NCBI GenBank assembly: GCA_001695595.3
Contig: MBPM02000066.1
Span: 1-64,000, forward strand
Origin: Plasmopara viticola
Lineage: Eukaryota > Oomycota > Peronosporomycetes > Peronosporales > Peronosporaceae
Reading direction: 5' to 3'
Length of the DNA stretch: 64,000 bases
Shown: positions 10,015-20,900 of the stretch, piece by piece
How positions within the stretch are numbered: position 1 is the stretch's first letter
Layout of the letters: every line of letters begins with the position of its first letter
Position numbers and translations under genes: made by a program
Notes under the pieces: model-generated
What the model was told of the DNA's origin: nothing
Databases searched by the model: none
The model's input: only the letters and a program-made list of their open reading frames with translations

Positions 10015-11168
10015 CTCCCACTCGACTCGTCAGCACTTGGCGACTTGATGCCCAACTTGTTCCGGAGATTTTGAAACTGCACAGCGCTGATTGGCTTGGT
10101 CATCATGTCGGCCATCATGTCGTTTGTTGAGCAATACTGCAACACCACTTGGCCATCTTCTACCTTTTCACGAACAAAATGATAACGAATGTCGATGTGC
10201 TTGGTGCGCTTGTGAAATTCCGGGTTCTTGGCCAATGCAATGGAGCCCTGATTGTCCTCGTAAACTGTAACCGCTTCATCAGTTGTCAACTCACCCAATT
10301 CGCACAAGAAAGCCTTTAGCCATATAGCCTCTTGTGTTGCCTCCGACAACGCCATGTATTCAGCTTCAGTAGATGACAGCGCCACCGTACGTTGCTTCTT
10401 GCTTCTCCAGCTGATGCATCCGCCGTTCATCATAAACGCATAGCCGCTCGTGCTTCTTCTTGTTGCAATATCTCCAGCCCAATCTGCATCCGTGAAACCT
10501 CGAAGTCCATCATCGCAGCCCGGTTGGAATTCAATACCATGTGTCCTTGTCCCTTGAATGTACCTGAAGACCCGCTTGAGTGCTTGCCAATGAGTAGGAC
10601 ATGGATCTGCCGCAAATTGGCTGAGTACTCCCACTGCTGCCGCGAGGTCTGGTCGAGTACATACCATGAGATACATGACGCACCCTACTGCATTTCGATA
10701 GGGGACTCCAGCCATGGTCACGTCGTGCTTACAACCGTCTTCACACATATTCTTTGTCAGTTTGAGGCCCGGATCTTGAGGTGTCTTGACCGGGTTACTG
10801 GCATCCATCTTAAAATTGTGCAAAATGTCACTTGCAAACTTATTCTGTCGCATCGAAATAACTCCACTTGTCTTGTCTTGCTCAATTTCAATTCCGAGGA
10901 AAAACTTGAGCTGGCCCATATCAGTCATCTCGAATCGATTACTTAATGCTTGCTTGGTATCTTGTAGAATCTTGACACTGCTGCTTGCGAGCACTAAATC
11001 ATCAACGTAAAGAGCCACAAAGATCATGGCTTGGTCGTTTCGCATCAAGTAAATGCAGTGGTCTGACTCACACTTCTTGAACCCAAGCTTAACATGAACT
11101 CGTCGATGGTCTTGTTCCACATGCGAGGTGACTGTTTCAGGCCGTATAGTGACCGCTTGAGCTTGCAA
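9972..11168 (-). CDS. Copia pol, 3' part: reverse transcriptase C-half and RNase H
   Basis: The reverse transcriptase active site reads [10 protein letters not shown] (YVDD at residues 54-57). RNase H follows, with [24 protein letters not shown] and [28 protein letters not shown] in order (this block given only as its outline: Y-E-D-N-Q near residue 300, and the K-H-I-D motif). True similarity starts at about residue 25, where it takes over from the upstream frame after a one-base shift near 11,085; the first ATG is incidental. The last 14 or so residues and the stop are encoded by the 3' LTR. This could be expressed only if the frameshift is bypassed or is a sequencing error. Confidence 0.85.
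   Translation of the reverse strand: MQAQAVTIRPETVTSHVEQDHRRVHVKLGFKKCESDHCIYLMRNDQAMIFVALYVDDLVLASSSVKILQDTKQALSNRFEMTDMGQLKFFLGIEIEQDKTSGVISMRQNKFASDILHNFKMDASNPVKTPQDPGLKLTKNMCEDGCKHDVTMAGVPYRNAVGCVMYLMVCTRPDLAAAVGVLSQFAADPCPTHWQALKRVFRYIQGTRTHGIEFQPGCDDGLRGFTDADWAGDIATRRSTSGYAFMMNGGCISWRSKKQRTVALSSTEAEYMALSEATQEAIWLKAFLCELGELTTDEAVTVYEDNQGSIALAKNPEFHKRTKHIDIRYHFVREKVEDGQVVLQYCSTNDMMADMMTKPISAVQFQNLRNKLGIKSPSADESSGSVGESTPRPATTYR
10015..10024 (-). other. Polypurine tract of copia element
   Basis: Directly before the 3' LTR the minus strand reads GAGTGGGAG, a short purine-rich run in the expected place for plus-strand DNA priming. It also codes for pol residues. Confidence 0.6.
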
Positions 11169-14086
11169 ACAAAATTCGGGTGCTCTTGATTCACAAAGCC
11201 GTCCGGTTGCTCCATGTATATGTCTTCATCCAACGGTCCGTTAAGGAACGCTGTCTTGACGTCCATTTGATGCAGTGTAAGGCTGTACTTGGCAGCAAGA
11301 CTAAACAGGATCCGAATTGATGTGAGCTTCGCCACCGGTGCAAACGTTTCATCATAGTCAATGCCGTACTTCTGTGAGAAGCCTTTAGCAACAAGACGAG
11401 CCTTAAACCTTTCAACTTCCCCGTCTTGATTCTCTTTCACGCGAAAAACCCATCTGCATCCAATCGCCTTGCGTCCTTTTGGCAATGGCACAATCTCCCA
11501 AGTTTGATTTTTATGCAGGGACTTAACCTCTGAGTCACAGGCTTCCTTCCACTTTACAGCGTCACTGGATTCCATAGCCGACTTAAATGAAGTCGGCATT
11601 TCTCCCACTGAATCCATGACGTAGGCCGCCTCAACATTGAAGCAGTCTTGTGCTGCTGCCGACATCTCTTTAAGTCCACGACCTTTGCTGAAGATTGTAT
11701 GCCGCTTAATTCTTGGAATCTCTGTTGCTTTCTCGAGCGATTCATTTCGTTGGTGACGTTTCCTGCCCACCTCAATGTCAACATCGGAAGAAGTTGCCTC
11801 TTCTTCTTGTGATTCTTCATCAGTTTCTTCGACATCTTCGATGACAACCTCTTCATTGCAGTGATCACGCTTCCCAGTATCAAAGACCATTTCCATAAAC
11901 CTGGCATCACGACTGACTAGCACACGACGAGTTTGTAGTTCCTCAAAACGATACGCCTTTTCATGCTCGGAATTACCGATAAAGCGGCAGCGTACCGACC
12001 TTGCATCAAGTTTGGTGCGCTTTTCTTTGGGAACCGTGACAAATGCGTGGCAACCAAACACCTTAAGGTTTGCCAGCAATGGCTTTTTACCGGTCCAAAT
12101 TTGGTGAGGTGACTTGTCGCGAGAAACAGCGCGTGTAGGACAACGATTTCGTAGGAATGCAGCGGTCATAACTGCTTCGCCCCAGTAAATTTTTGGTAAT
12201 CCAGCGTGTTCCATCATGCACCTCGCGCACTCAACCAACGTTCGGTTCATGCGCTCAGCCACTCCATCTAGCTGTGGTGTGTACGGCGGGGTGGACTTTT
12301 GAGCGATTCCCCGGTCACTGCAAAACTTGGCCATTCTGTGCGATGTATATTCTCCACCATTGTCACTGCGAAGCGACTTTACTCGATATCCGGTTTGCGT
12401 TTCAGTAAGCGCGACATATTCAGCAAACTTGGTAAAAACTTCGGATTTGTTGCGCAGCAAGTATACCGTGCAAAAGTGTGATTTGTCATCAATAAATGTG
12501 ACGAAATATCGCTTTCCACTAATAGTAGGCGTCCGCATAGGGCCACAAACATCACTGTGGATGACCTCCAGCACTTGTTTCGCACGGTTAGGTGATGACT
12601 TGATGTAGCTTGTACGCGTTTGTTTGCCAAGCGAACATCCGTCACACGCCTCCCACTGCTTAACAGACGCAATGTCAATACCACTTCCATAGTTTTTCTT
12701 AACAATGGCATCCAATCCACTAAAGCCAATGTGACCAAGTCGAAGGTGCCAGAGGTACGAATTGGTGTCCCCATGGCATCCCATCGAAGTTGTCACATTT
12801 GCCGTCTCAGCTGGGATTGGTGTCATGCAGAGCTTGAACAAACCCTTTCCTTCGCGAGCACCAAGCTGCCATCGCAAACCTTTTGCATTTGCAAAGCAAC
12901 CGTCTCGCTCAAAGGTAACTGGTCCGACATCCTTCGTAAAACGGCCCACTGAAAACAAATTTCGCAGTAGTTTCGGAATGTGCCACACACGTGTAAGTAC
13001 ACCTTTCTTGATTCCACGTGGTGTTTGCATTGACATAACTATGTCACCCGTTCCAACCGCTTGAACAATACCGTCATCAGCGAGGTGTACGTCCACCGGA
13101 GACATGACCTTGTAGTTGATCATGTACTCTTTCGAGTACGTCATATGCTGAGTTGCACCCGAGTCTACCAGCCAAACACTGCTTGACTTGGTAGCACTTG
13201 TGTCACCACCCACCGAAAATAGAAAGTCGCTAGAAACATCTTCAACTTGTGCGACATTCGCACGCTGAGGCCTTTGCCGCTCCGCATTATCACGATTTCG
13301 CGCGGAACACTTGGCAATCCAATGACCTTGTTCCCCACAGTAATGGCAAGATCCACTTGTCTTCGCCTGCACAAGACGTCCTTTGCGCTTGTTGTTATCA
13401 TTAGCCATGAACGCTTGCCCTTGGTTGTGCGCGGCTCCATCGATGCCGCCACCCTGTTCCTTGCGCTTCATGTCTTCATGTAGTACCCGAGACGTCACGA
13501 GATCCCACGTCAACGAATCAGCACGTGACTCTAGTGCCGTGATGAGAAATTGGTACGATTTACTCAAACTGCTCAGAAGCGTGATAACCAAGTCGTCCTC
13601 GCTAACCGGAGCCCCGATCGCATCAAGCTGCTCCGCTAGTGTCTTCAACTTGTTAATGTGCTGAAGCACATCATCACCTTCATCCATTGTTGCTGTCAGG
13701 TAACGTCGACGAAGGAAGAGTCGATTGGCGATGCTCTTCTTCTCGAAATGTCCTTCGAGTCTTGACCATGCATCATGCGCGCCAGTCGCAGAACGAACCA
13801 GTGGCAGCTGCGAATCTTCCATCGCGAGACAGATGATCGCAAGCGCCTTGCGTGACTTCCTCTTATAGGTTCCTTGGTCCAGCGAAGTGACGCATTGCTC
13901 CAACTTAATCTCGCCACTTGCCACGTCCCACAGATCTTTCTCCTCCAACACCATCTGCATCTTGAATTTATAGTTGTGAAAGTTGGTGCCGTCGAACTTG
14001 CTAATCCGGCTTGGCGTAGACGCGTCCATGGTGGCGAAGGCAGAGTCAGGGGGTGGGAAGGCAGAGTCGGCGGGGCTTGGGCTCAT
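11045..14086 (-). CDS. Copia gag-pol: gag, protease, integrase and reverse transcriptase N-half
   Basis: I take the ATG at 14,086-14,084 (protein start [10 protein letters not shown]); two further upstream codons are open but begin with TTG. Numbered from that upstream TTG, the features are: gag 1-245 with the [13 protein letters not shown] block; CCHC knuckle C249-x2-C252-x4-H257-x4-C262; protease D310-S-G-A; integrase zinc site H449, H454, C483, C486; and catalytic D514, D577 and E613. The reverse transcriptase then begins with [14 protein letters not shown] and [10 protein letters not shown]. All key residues are present. The frame ends in a premature stop after the DEFMLSLG region because of a frameshift at about 11,085. 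Confidence 0.92.
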   Translation of the reverse strand: MSPSPADSAFPPPDSAFATMDASTPSRISKFDGTNFHNYKFKMQMVLEEKDLWDVASGEIKLEQCVTSLDQGTYKRKSRKALAIICLAMEDSQLPLVRSATGAHDAWSRLEGHFEKKSIANRLFLRRRYLTATMDEGDDVLQHINKLKTLAEQLDAIGAPVSEDDLVITLLSSLSKSYQFLITALESRADSLTWDLVTSRVLHEDMKRKEQGGGIDGAAHNQGQAFMANDNNKRKGRLVQAKTSGSCHYCGEQGHWIAKCSARNRDNAERQRPQRANVAQVEDVSSDFLFSVGGDTSATKSSSVWLVDSGATQHMTYSKEYMINYKVMSPVDVHLADDGIVQAVGTGDIVMSMQTPRGIKKGVLTRVWHIPKLLRNLFSVGRFTKDVGPVTFERDGCFANAKGLRWQLGAREGKGLFKLCMTPIPAETANVTTSMGCHGDTNSYLWHLRLGHIGFSGLDAIVKKNYGSGIDIASVKQWEACDGCSLGKQTRTSYIKSSPNRAKQVLEVIHSDVCGPMRTPTISGKRYFVTFIDDKSHFCTVYLLRNKSEVFTKFAEYVALTETQTGYRVKSLRSDNGGEYTSHRMAKFCSDRGIAQKSTPPYTPQLDGVAERMNRTLVECARCMMEHAGLPKIYWGEAVMTAAFLRNRCPTRAVSRDKSPHQIWTGKKPLLANLKVFGCHAFVTVPKEKRTKLDARSVRCRFIGNSEHEKAYRFEELQTRRVLVSRDARFMEMVFDTGKRDHCNEEVVIEDVEETDEESQEEEATSSDVDIEVGRKRHQRNESLEKATEIPRIKRHTIFSKGRGLKEMSAAAQDCFNVEAAYVMDSVGEMPTSFKSAMESSDAVKWKEACDSEVKSLHKNQTWEIVPLPKGRKAIGCRWVFRVKENQDGEVERFKARLVAKGFSQKYGIDYDETFAPVAKLTSIRILFSLAAKYSLTLHQMDVKTAFLNGPLDEDIYMEQPDGFVNQEHPNFVCKLKRSLYGLKQSPRMWNKTIDEFMLSLGSRSVSQTTAFT

Positions 14087-14090
14087 AACC
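14078..14090 (-). promoter_or_regulatory. Primer-binding site matching the anticodon arm of initiator tRNA-Met
   Basis: Immediately inside the 5' LTR the plus strand reads TGGGCTCATAACC, the same as the anticodon arm of eukaryotic initiator tRNA-Met (CAU anticodon flanked by GGGCU and AACC). Copia-class elements are known to prime with a half tRNA cut in the anticodon loop. Here the gag ATG (14,086-14,084) is the complement of that CAU, so the start codon lies within the priming site. Confidence 0.75.
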
Positions 14091-14235
14091 AATTGAAAAT
14101 GTTACTTGGGCACTAGTTGGCAAATTGCAAAAGTGAATATATTTATAAGTGCTAATTTTAAGTAGTCACCAACTGATTGCAGATACCGGTACTTACCGAT
14201 ATGTAGTTGCTGGTCGAGGCGTCGATTCTCCAACA
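14091..14235 (-). repeat. 5' LTR of copia element
   Basis: A 145-bp copy of 9,870-10,014 with no difference that I can see. It is followed on the right by the target duplication CATCT. Confidence 0.9.
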
Positions 14236-14421
14236 CATCTTTCACCAAATCCGTTCAGTAGAAAAGGTCGACTTAGAAAGAAGCGAATCGGATCACACCA
14301 TGCTATACCATTAGTTGACGCGCCAAAAAGTGTTTATCGATGCGGCAGCTGTGACCAAGTGGGACACAATAAGCGTCAATGCGCCAGTAATGCACATCAT
14401 AAAATTATGTTTCCTTTATGA
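14236..14421 (+). pseudogene. MULE transposase relic, 3' part with zinc knuckle
   Basis: Continues the MULE relic interrupted by the copia element. It reads SPNPFSRKGRLRKKRIGSHH and then a CCHC knuckle (RCGSCDQVGHNKRQC) before a stop at about 14,420. A basic RKGR..KKR stretch followed by a CGxCxxxGHNxRxC knuckle is typical of MULE transposase C-termini. Confidence 0.8.
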
Positions 14422-14704
14422 TTTAGGTATATTTTGTTTTCTTATTTTTCAATGAGTTCTTCACTTCTTAGCTAGATTATTTTTTTTGGCAAAAAATTGA
14501 AGGGAGATTTTTTCCATTCGAATATACTTTGTCCATCAAAGTTCAAAGATGTTTGTTTCTACCATTCTCCCATTAAGTAATGTATTTTGATTGGATGCGA
14601 ACTTCTTTGGGCTCTTTGAGTAGTTACTTCTTATATTTAGCTTCTTTTGCTTGATTTGCCGTCATCTAATGTACAATTCTACACGAAATGTAGCCTATTA
14701 CTAG
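14422..14704. other. AT-rich stretch, no gene seen
   Basis: AT-rich DNA between the MULE relic and the 330-bp repeat cluster. No recognisable coding or RNA signal; it could be the 3' non-coding end of the MULE. Confidence 0.5.
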
Positions 14705-14715
14705 ATTAGTACTAA

Positions 14716-15012
14716 TAATGTAATGTATTACGTTATCGAGTTGCCAAGTTATGCACGTGCTAGGCTCAGTCTGGCTAGTCCACGGCATAGAGTGGTGTCC
14801 GCATACGTCGAGTCTCGTTCGGCGGGCAGTGCAGCCAGCACCGAGGTTTTGAGGGTCTTCCATTAGTTTGTTTATCTCTGACTTGGTAAGAGCCCAGGTG
14901 GCGCCCGGTGCTGGAGACCGTCGCGTCGAGGATGAGACTCGTTAGAGACCTGCAGATGCCCGAGAGCACCTGCCCGAAGCGCGCGAGCAATAAGCCCCCG
15001 CGCTTGGAAGGA
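14716..15012 (-). repeat. 330-bp dispersed repeat, copy a
   Basis: Shares the block from the TAATGTAATGTATTACG tail through GCACGTGCTAGGCTCAGTCTGG, the GTGGTGTCCGCATACGTCGA segment and the CCCGAAGCGCGCGAG segment with the copies at 15,024, 15,495 and 45,142. The sequence TAGTACTAATA stands on both sides (14,705-14,715 and 15,013-15,023). It is short by about 30 bp at the far end. Confidence 0.85.
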
Positions 15013-15023
15013 TAGTACTAATA

Positions 15024-15350
15024 ATGTAATGTAATGTATTACGTTATCGCGTTGCCAAGTTATGCACGTGCTAGGCTCAGTCTGGCTAGTCCACAGCATA
15101 GAGTGGTGTCCGCATACGTCGAGTCTCGTTCGGCGGGCAGTGCAGCCAGCACCGAGGTCTTGAGGGTCTTCCATTTGTTTGTTTATCTCTGACTTGGTAA
15201 GAGCCCAGGTGGCGCCCGGTGCTGGAGACCGTCGCGTCGAGGGTGAGACTCGTTAGAGACCTGCAGATGCTTAAGAGCACCTGCCCGAAGCGCGCGAGCA
15301 TTTAGCCCCCGCGCTTGGAAGGAAGGCGTCACCTCAACCTTTTCCAAGCT
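15024..15350 (-). repeat. 330-bp dispersed repeat, copy b
   Basis: Full-length copy in tandem with copy a and in the same orientation. It ends at AACCTTTTCCAAGCTT, the reverse complement of the start of copy d. Differences from copy a are few. Confidence 0.85.
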
Positions 15351-15513
15351 TATATTAGTACCAAGAGTCTGGAAACTTAATAAAGATATATATATGATAG
15401 GTTGTTTGGGTAAGGTTGGGGTGACGCCCAAGCTTATATTAGTACTAAGAGTCTGGAAACTTAATAAAGATATATATATGATAGGTCGTTTGGGTAAGGT
15501 TGGGGTGACGCCC
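15346..15513 (+). repeat. Two tandem 84-bp units between inverted repeat copies
   Basis: Units at 15,346-15,429 and 15,430-15,513 each run from AAGCTTATATTAGTA through GAGTCTGGAAACTTAATAAAG and a short ATATATATAT run to GGTTGGGGTGACGCCC. The two differ at only a few bases. The unit's last part is the first part of the 330-bp repeat, so the duplication probably arose at its boundary. Confidence 0.85.
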
Positions 15514-15815
15514 TCCTTCCAAGCGCGGGGGCTAAATGCTCGCGCGCTTCGGGCAGGTGCTCTTAAGCATCTGCAGGTCTCTAACGAGTCTCACCCTCGA
15601 CGCGACAGTCTCCAGCACCAGGGCGCCACCTGGGTTCTTACCTAGTCAGAGCTAAACAAAATAGCGGAAGACCCTCACGACCTCGGTGCTGGCCGCACTG
15701 CCCGCCGAACGAGACCCGACGTAGGCGGACACCACTCTATGCCGTGGAGTAGCCAGACTGAGCCTAGCACGTGCATAACTTGGCAACGCGATAACGTAAT
15801 ACAATACAATATGAT
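15495..15815 (+). repeat. 330-bp dispersed repeat, copy c
   Basis: Inverted relative to copies a and b, and in the same orientation as copy d at 45,142. It begins GGTTGGGGTGACGCCC and ends in an ATACAATACAATATG tail. With copy b it forms a hairpin-like inverted pair around the 84-bp units. Confidence 0.85.
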
Positions 15816-16515
15816 AGGTTAATATTTGCGTACTCTGATTGGCTAGATTAAAGCACCATAATATTACTATAATAATACATCGTATTCCTTAATCCGGGAA
15901 CAAGTTCAAAAGTATTTTTTGTATTAATTACTCAAGCTTCCATCCCTTCTCCGACTTCGAGGATGTTCTGCTGGTCCAGCAGACGCCAAACGTCATGCGT
16001 TAATTCATCACGCTGTCATCTTTACGTAATTAATGCAGTCGTTTCTATCAAGTGTCACAACGCGTCGGAAGCTGCGCTGACCAGCAGCTTTTACTACATA
16101 AGCCCGCCGATGACACAGAGGTGTCTCCATGCTTCAATCACTCAATTGTAACCAAATTTCGATCCATGACACTGCTATTACGTATAAAATGGTCTCGCAT
16201 TTGTCTCACGACTGCGTTACGCTACGATCGGTGGCCTTGTCGACGTTGTGGACGCTCCTTGCCACGTCATTAGCAACGGACTTGTGCTTTTTCTGAGAAA
16301 GAAAATCGTGCACTTGTCGCTATTAAATGCTACTCGCACACCAGTGCTTAAAGGTATGTACGTGACACTACAGCGTTCGCAGTTTGAGACGCAGGGCAGT
16401 GTCGCGGCGTTTGCTGGTGCTCTCGTCGATTTCTTTTAGGGTCTATTAAATTATTGGCACCTTGAAATGAACATAAAGAGTCGATACGAACCAAACACGA
16501 TCAAAATCAAGTCAC
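15816..16515. other. Stretch without a recognised gene
   Basis: Short frames on the + strand (15,963-16,151; 16,052-16,273; 16,248-16,439) show no recognisable family. I see nothing else to support. Confidence 0.4.
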
Positions 16516-16971
16516 GTGGAGTGCACAAAGCTTCTCGAAAGTCCCATACGAGCACCGCTACATACGCCGTTCGATGCGGTGCTACCAACTGTCAATTTCT
16601 TTAAACTCGTGTCGGGAAGAGCGCCCGAGGATTCATCAGATATAAGTAGCAAGATGAGATGTTTACAATCCACAACGATCGTTGTTGCTTCCGACCATCA
16701 GTCGTTTGTAGTGCGTTGCTTGACTCTATATACTGACTGTGCGGTGGCAGAGATTTTCATGCATCGTGGCAAGTCGAAAAAATGTTTCGTCGTGTACGAT
16801 GCCTTGGCAGCGCATACAATGGTGGTCGAAGATTTTTCTGTCGCTCCTGCTGCCACGTGCTGCTCTTGCGCATACCCGAATGAGGCAGTTAAACTTCATG
16901 ACGCATTGCGTGAGCCCGACAAAACTATTGCTGGAAGTTTTACTGATCGACAGAAATTGGTCAAAGAGTGA
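16516..16971 (+). CDS. Unrecognised ORF running into an LWY effector relic
   Basis: A 151-codon frame. The first about 115 residues match nothing I recognise. From CAYPNEAVKLHDALREPDKT (near 16,868) onwards the sequence is a degraded match to the effector block YP.KAVELYDVLR..DKTVA. The reading frame is therefore a chance fusion of unknown DNA with a relic, or the unknown part is an older gene piece. There is no clear signal peptide or transmembrane segment. I would not treat it as a functional gene. Confidence 0.3.
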   Translation: MECTKLLESPIRAPLHTPFDAVLPTVNFFKLVSGRAPEDSSDISSKMRCLQSTTIVVASDHQSFVVRCLTLYTDCAVAEIFMHRGKSKKCFVVYDALAAHTMVVEDFSVAPAATCCSCAYPNEAVKLHDALREPDKTIAGSFTDRQKLVKE

Positions 16972-17720
16972 GTCATTGAAAAGTATGTAAGGTTTAAACA
17001 GCTGCTGAAACCAAATCGAACAAAGCGTGCATTTGTAAAGAGCTAATTACTCGTGGTGTAGACATCGTAAAAGTAGTGCCATAGTTTGCGAGTATGGGCG
17101 ATTGGATAAGAAAAAAATGTTTTATTATGAAGGCAGGCCTTAGTGTGCGAGCAATTTTAAAGGATTTCAAAAATAACAGCGTGAATGATTCGATCGATAA
17201 GATAGGTAGATTTGCGTGGGGAGGGAAAATGATGGTGTGGGTAGACATGGAAGACATTGGATTGATCTAGACTAGGTGAAGGTCTCGATCGGACAGTCGA
17301 AGAAAGTCATCCAATTAAGTTATTGGGAACTACTTCACTACGCTTCAACGCTGACATTATATGGAGCTTGCTGTCGATAATGTGATTTTGCCTAAATTTA
17401 TCTGCACTTGAGAAGAGCTGGTGAAAATGTATGGTTAACGACGATGCTAACTATCATGCGAACGGATTTGTTGAATACTTAGGTTCCTCGGAAGTTTTCT
17501 AGGTAATCTCGAAATCTCTTTTGATAGGCATTGAGTTGTGAAATTCATCGATGAAGATGCCTTGCCGTCGGGAATCATGATGATGAGATACAATTAAAGG
17601 CGATATCCGCAAAAAGTATAATTGATATCTCAAGGAAAGAAAGATCTGCTGATGGCTGCTTAATAAGGTGCCTTTGCGAACCTTTTGTGAGCACATGCTG
17701 AGCAAGCCCGACCTACGCAT
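16850..17720 (+). pseudogene. LWY effector relic 1 (C-terminal part plus extension)
   Basis: Anchors to copy A: CATGACGCATTGCGTGAGCC (vs 7,694 on), AAACAGCTGCTGAAACCAAA (vs GCTGGAAGCAAACC), TGTGCGAGCAATTTTAAAGG (vs 7,950), GAAGGTCTCGATCGGACAGT (vs 8,080) and GCGAACGGATTTGTTGAATA (vs 8,276). It has many stops. Beyond 17,480 it follows the extra C-terminal tract seen in other relics (GGCATTGAGTTGTG, GATGATGAGATACAA). Confidence 0.8.
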
Positions 17721-17874
17721 CTTCTTTTTTGTAAGTTTTGTAATGATTGCAATGCACCTAAGCGGGTGGAAAGCTGGGCGAGTGTTTTTAGGAGCGCTCG
17801 CGGCGCCCTTTGTCATTTTCGCCGCTCGAATGCCGAGGTGTGTGCGTACTACCAACCGTGCAAAATTGACAGAA

Positions 17875-17980
17875 GGCACTTCTCATCTTGGTGGATGCGA
17901 GGATCTTCTATTTTGCTCACATTTTACGGCACTTCTCATCTTGGTGGATGCGAGGATCTTCTATTTTGCTCACATTTTAC
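17875..17980 (+). repeat. Perfect 53-bp tandem duplication
   Basis: The unit starting GGCACTTCTCATCTTGGTGG occurs at 17,875-17,927 and again at 17,928-17,980 without any difference that I can see, followed by a third partial GGCAC. It lies in non-coding DNA. Confidence 0.95.
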
Positions 17981-20900
17981 GGCACAAGTGCATCCTTTGC
18001 TATAGGTGCACGGAGATCAGATTTGGTAAAGAGGCTTTGAAAACCAAAACAGCCATCTTTGAAGTTGGTGTGGCTATCATTTATTGACCCATCTGACCGC
18101 CAGTCTTCTTTTCTGCCTATCGATCATTGTTACTACCAAGCCGACTTTTTTGTACGAGAGTGATTGTTAACACTAAGTCTAGTAATGTAAATCAACTTTC
18201 ATGGACGGGCCATTACATATAGCTGTTCTTTTGTGGTGATGGCCCTCCAATTCCTTATCGCACGAACAACTTACCGCGGCTTATTGTGAAGCGCTCTTTA
18301 GTTCGGATTCTAGGTCGCAACGGGTTTTGTCAGTCATGTCGGAGTTGTTCAACGGCTTCAAACGATTCTGAAAAGCGAAATACTTCCCAAAAAGCTATTG
18401 GTGTCCATGAAAGCGCCTCTTCTTCACCATTTTCTTCATATGGAAGAGCCACAGGCTCTGAATGTCAAAGATTACCGGAAGAGACGGCGCGCTGTACGCG
18501 TTCTGTATAGGAGCAGCAGTTCCACGGCGATTTAAGATTTATTTTAGTTTTGGCTTCGAAGCCAGACGTCGAACCCTTGACGGTCTTGAGAAAATGGACT
18601 CTTCTAGTCATATTTCGTATGTTCGTATGGGCTTCAATGCTGGGTCGACTACTACACGACTAAACTCAATGTCTTAAGCTGCCTTGGAAAGTTATTCCTT
18701 TTATAGTGAGCTACAGGCCCACCAGGGAAGTCAAAATTCATAAACCAGGTCTTCGTCCTTATACTTAATATGATGGTGACTGTAGGCATCACCAGCCGCC
18801 TCTACCGCACTTGCCTAATGAGCAATACCAAGCGCGGGAATAGCTCTTCGAAGCGGTATTGGGGCATGGTTGCAGCTTGAAGCTCCGACAAAGGTAATAA
18901 CTTTTAAACGCTTTACATTCATTATAAGGCCGATAGTGTATGCTGTACCATGACTTTCTGGGCCGTGGGAGGTCCGATGAAACGATGTTTATCGATTGTC
19001 AAACTTACCTAGTCTTTTATATCAAACAATACCATACCCTCGTCAATATAAAACTTAAATGTTCTCCTCCCATTTAAATCCAAGAACTTTTTTTTAATCT
19101 CTAACGGATGTCATCGCATTCCTTGGTTTGCTGTTTGTGGATGATCGACGTCATGAAATCCTTTTCTGCAAAAAAAGGGGTCGCAAATTCGAGATCCGGG
19201 AACAAGATTTTAAAAGCTTCTCCGCCACTTATCTTATAAGCATTTGTGTTAGGCCTAGGGTGTCTAAAATATGAATGTGATAGGACCGTGAGGCGAGAGT
19301 CGCAATGTTGAGTGCTAACTCAACTCCAGAAAGTATACTAATCCATGAACGTGGCATCTCATTGCACATTATCCGCAATGTGTTATCTCACACACTATTG
19401 TCTCTTTCCGTTTAATTAATTGTTTGAGGATCGCCTACTTAGAACACCTACAAGAGAGTTCCCTGAATATGGAATAGCGCTAGCCAAATTGCAGTAGCAA
19501 GCCGCAGGTGCCAATTTGACACCACTATATCTGGAAGGCCATGGTAGGAAGATACAATGTCTTGCTATATACTTTTAGTTCCAATAGCTAAAGCACCTTT
19601 TCAATCTTATTAGCTGGAACAGATGTCACCAGTTATACTGGCTGATACAGGTATCATCAGCTATACAAACTGGAATCGTTGTGAAGACTATCCTTTCACT
19701 TAAGCGTCACACGAACATTCCTATGCCCGCGTAACTCCTACGCCTGAAGGGCCAAAGATACAGTCGGGGCTTATGAATCTCCAGCAGTCCAATGGTACTA
19801 TTAGGCCTTGTAAAAAATCGACGTGTCAGCCGCAGATTTGGCCTTCTACAGGTTTTTCAGGGCCTATCATACTTGCCGCTTACACGTGTGAGGCCACCAA
19901 TATGTTGAGGGACCGAGATGAACGTTTCTCTCCGGCTAAATGACAGCTCATCGAATCTTCAGAAGCATTATGTACCCTAGTTTTTGTCGCTTTATAAAAC
20001 GACTCAGACTCGATCTGCTTGATTAAAGCAGACTGTTCGCTCACTCATTGCGATGCATTAAGCCGCTAGCGAAGGATAACAGCTCGGCTTTGGTATCTTT
20101 GCCTGCGGTAAAAGAATCGCACTACGGGCTCCAAATTTAGACGAACGTCAGATTTGTCTGTCGATAAAGCTTTCAAACCTGCTAGTTTGGACCAACTTAT
20201 AGTAGAAATGCATCGACACGTACATTGATCTTGGCTAAAAATTAAAGCAGAGAAGTGCTTCTTAAAGAAGGACAATCACCCTACCAATCTCTGTGACCAT
20301 TGAAGGTATTTATCGGCTTTTTTAATATCAAAGAGATGAATCCAACCTTAAAGAGCTTGGACCCCAGTGAAGCAAGCGAATTTTGTACCCCATGACAGGC
20401 GATACTTCTCGTAAAAGGAGTTGTTCCGTCCGAGAGTCAAGCTTCTTAGACTGGAACGAAGTAACTCGCTTATGAACATACTGCTCGAGCTGCAGTAATG
20501 TGCAACCGTTGGTTCAGTTGGCAGCGTAAAAATTGACGTTATACAAGTTTATTACTCCCGACAAAGCCAAAGCAGGTGCATGTAAAGACCTATCTTGATG
20601 TTTAATTAGTGATGCTAGCACCATATTTTAAGCAATTGGGCAAAACATTGCGAGACCCGCATAGCCATTCTATACTTGTGCAAAAAAATTGGCTAGGCTT
20701 AATATCTTCCTGAAAATCTGAAGTCAAGTCGTGATGCCTTTTACTTTCGCGAGGTCTGCTCCAGCTTCATGGCTACTTACAAAGCAGTCAGCAACTTGGG
20801 CTCAACCACCTTGAAAAGATATTCGCCAATATTAACTTAGCGTTTATTGGTCCTCATGACATCAAACTGGCCTCAAAAGGTCTAGATCAGTCTCCAAAGA

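Larger units (their letters stand above)
9870..14235 (-). mobile_element. Ty1/copia LTR retrotransposon, young, inserted in a MULE relic
   Basis: About 4.37 kb, bounded by two LTRs of 145 bp that look identical by eye and by the target duplication CATCT (9,865-9,869 and 14,236-14,240). Read on the minus strand the order is 5' LTR, primer-binding site, gag with CCHC knuckle, protease, integrase, reverse transcriptase, RNase H, a short purine tract and 3' LTR. Integrase before reverse transcriptase places it in Ty1/copia. The pol frame shifts once at about 11,085. The identical LTRs argue for recent insertion. Confidence 0.93.

Noticed and set aside
14666..15645. Several 60-100 codon frames with near-identical text
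   Set aside because: They are chance frames through the 330-bp repeat copies on either strand, and the same text recurs at 45,004-45,531.
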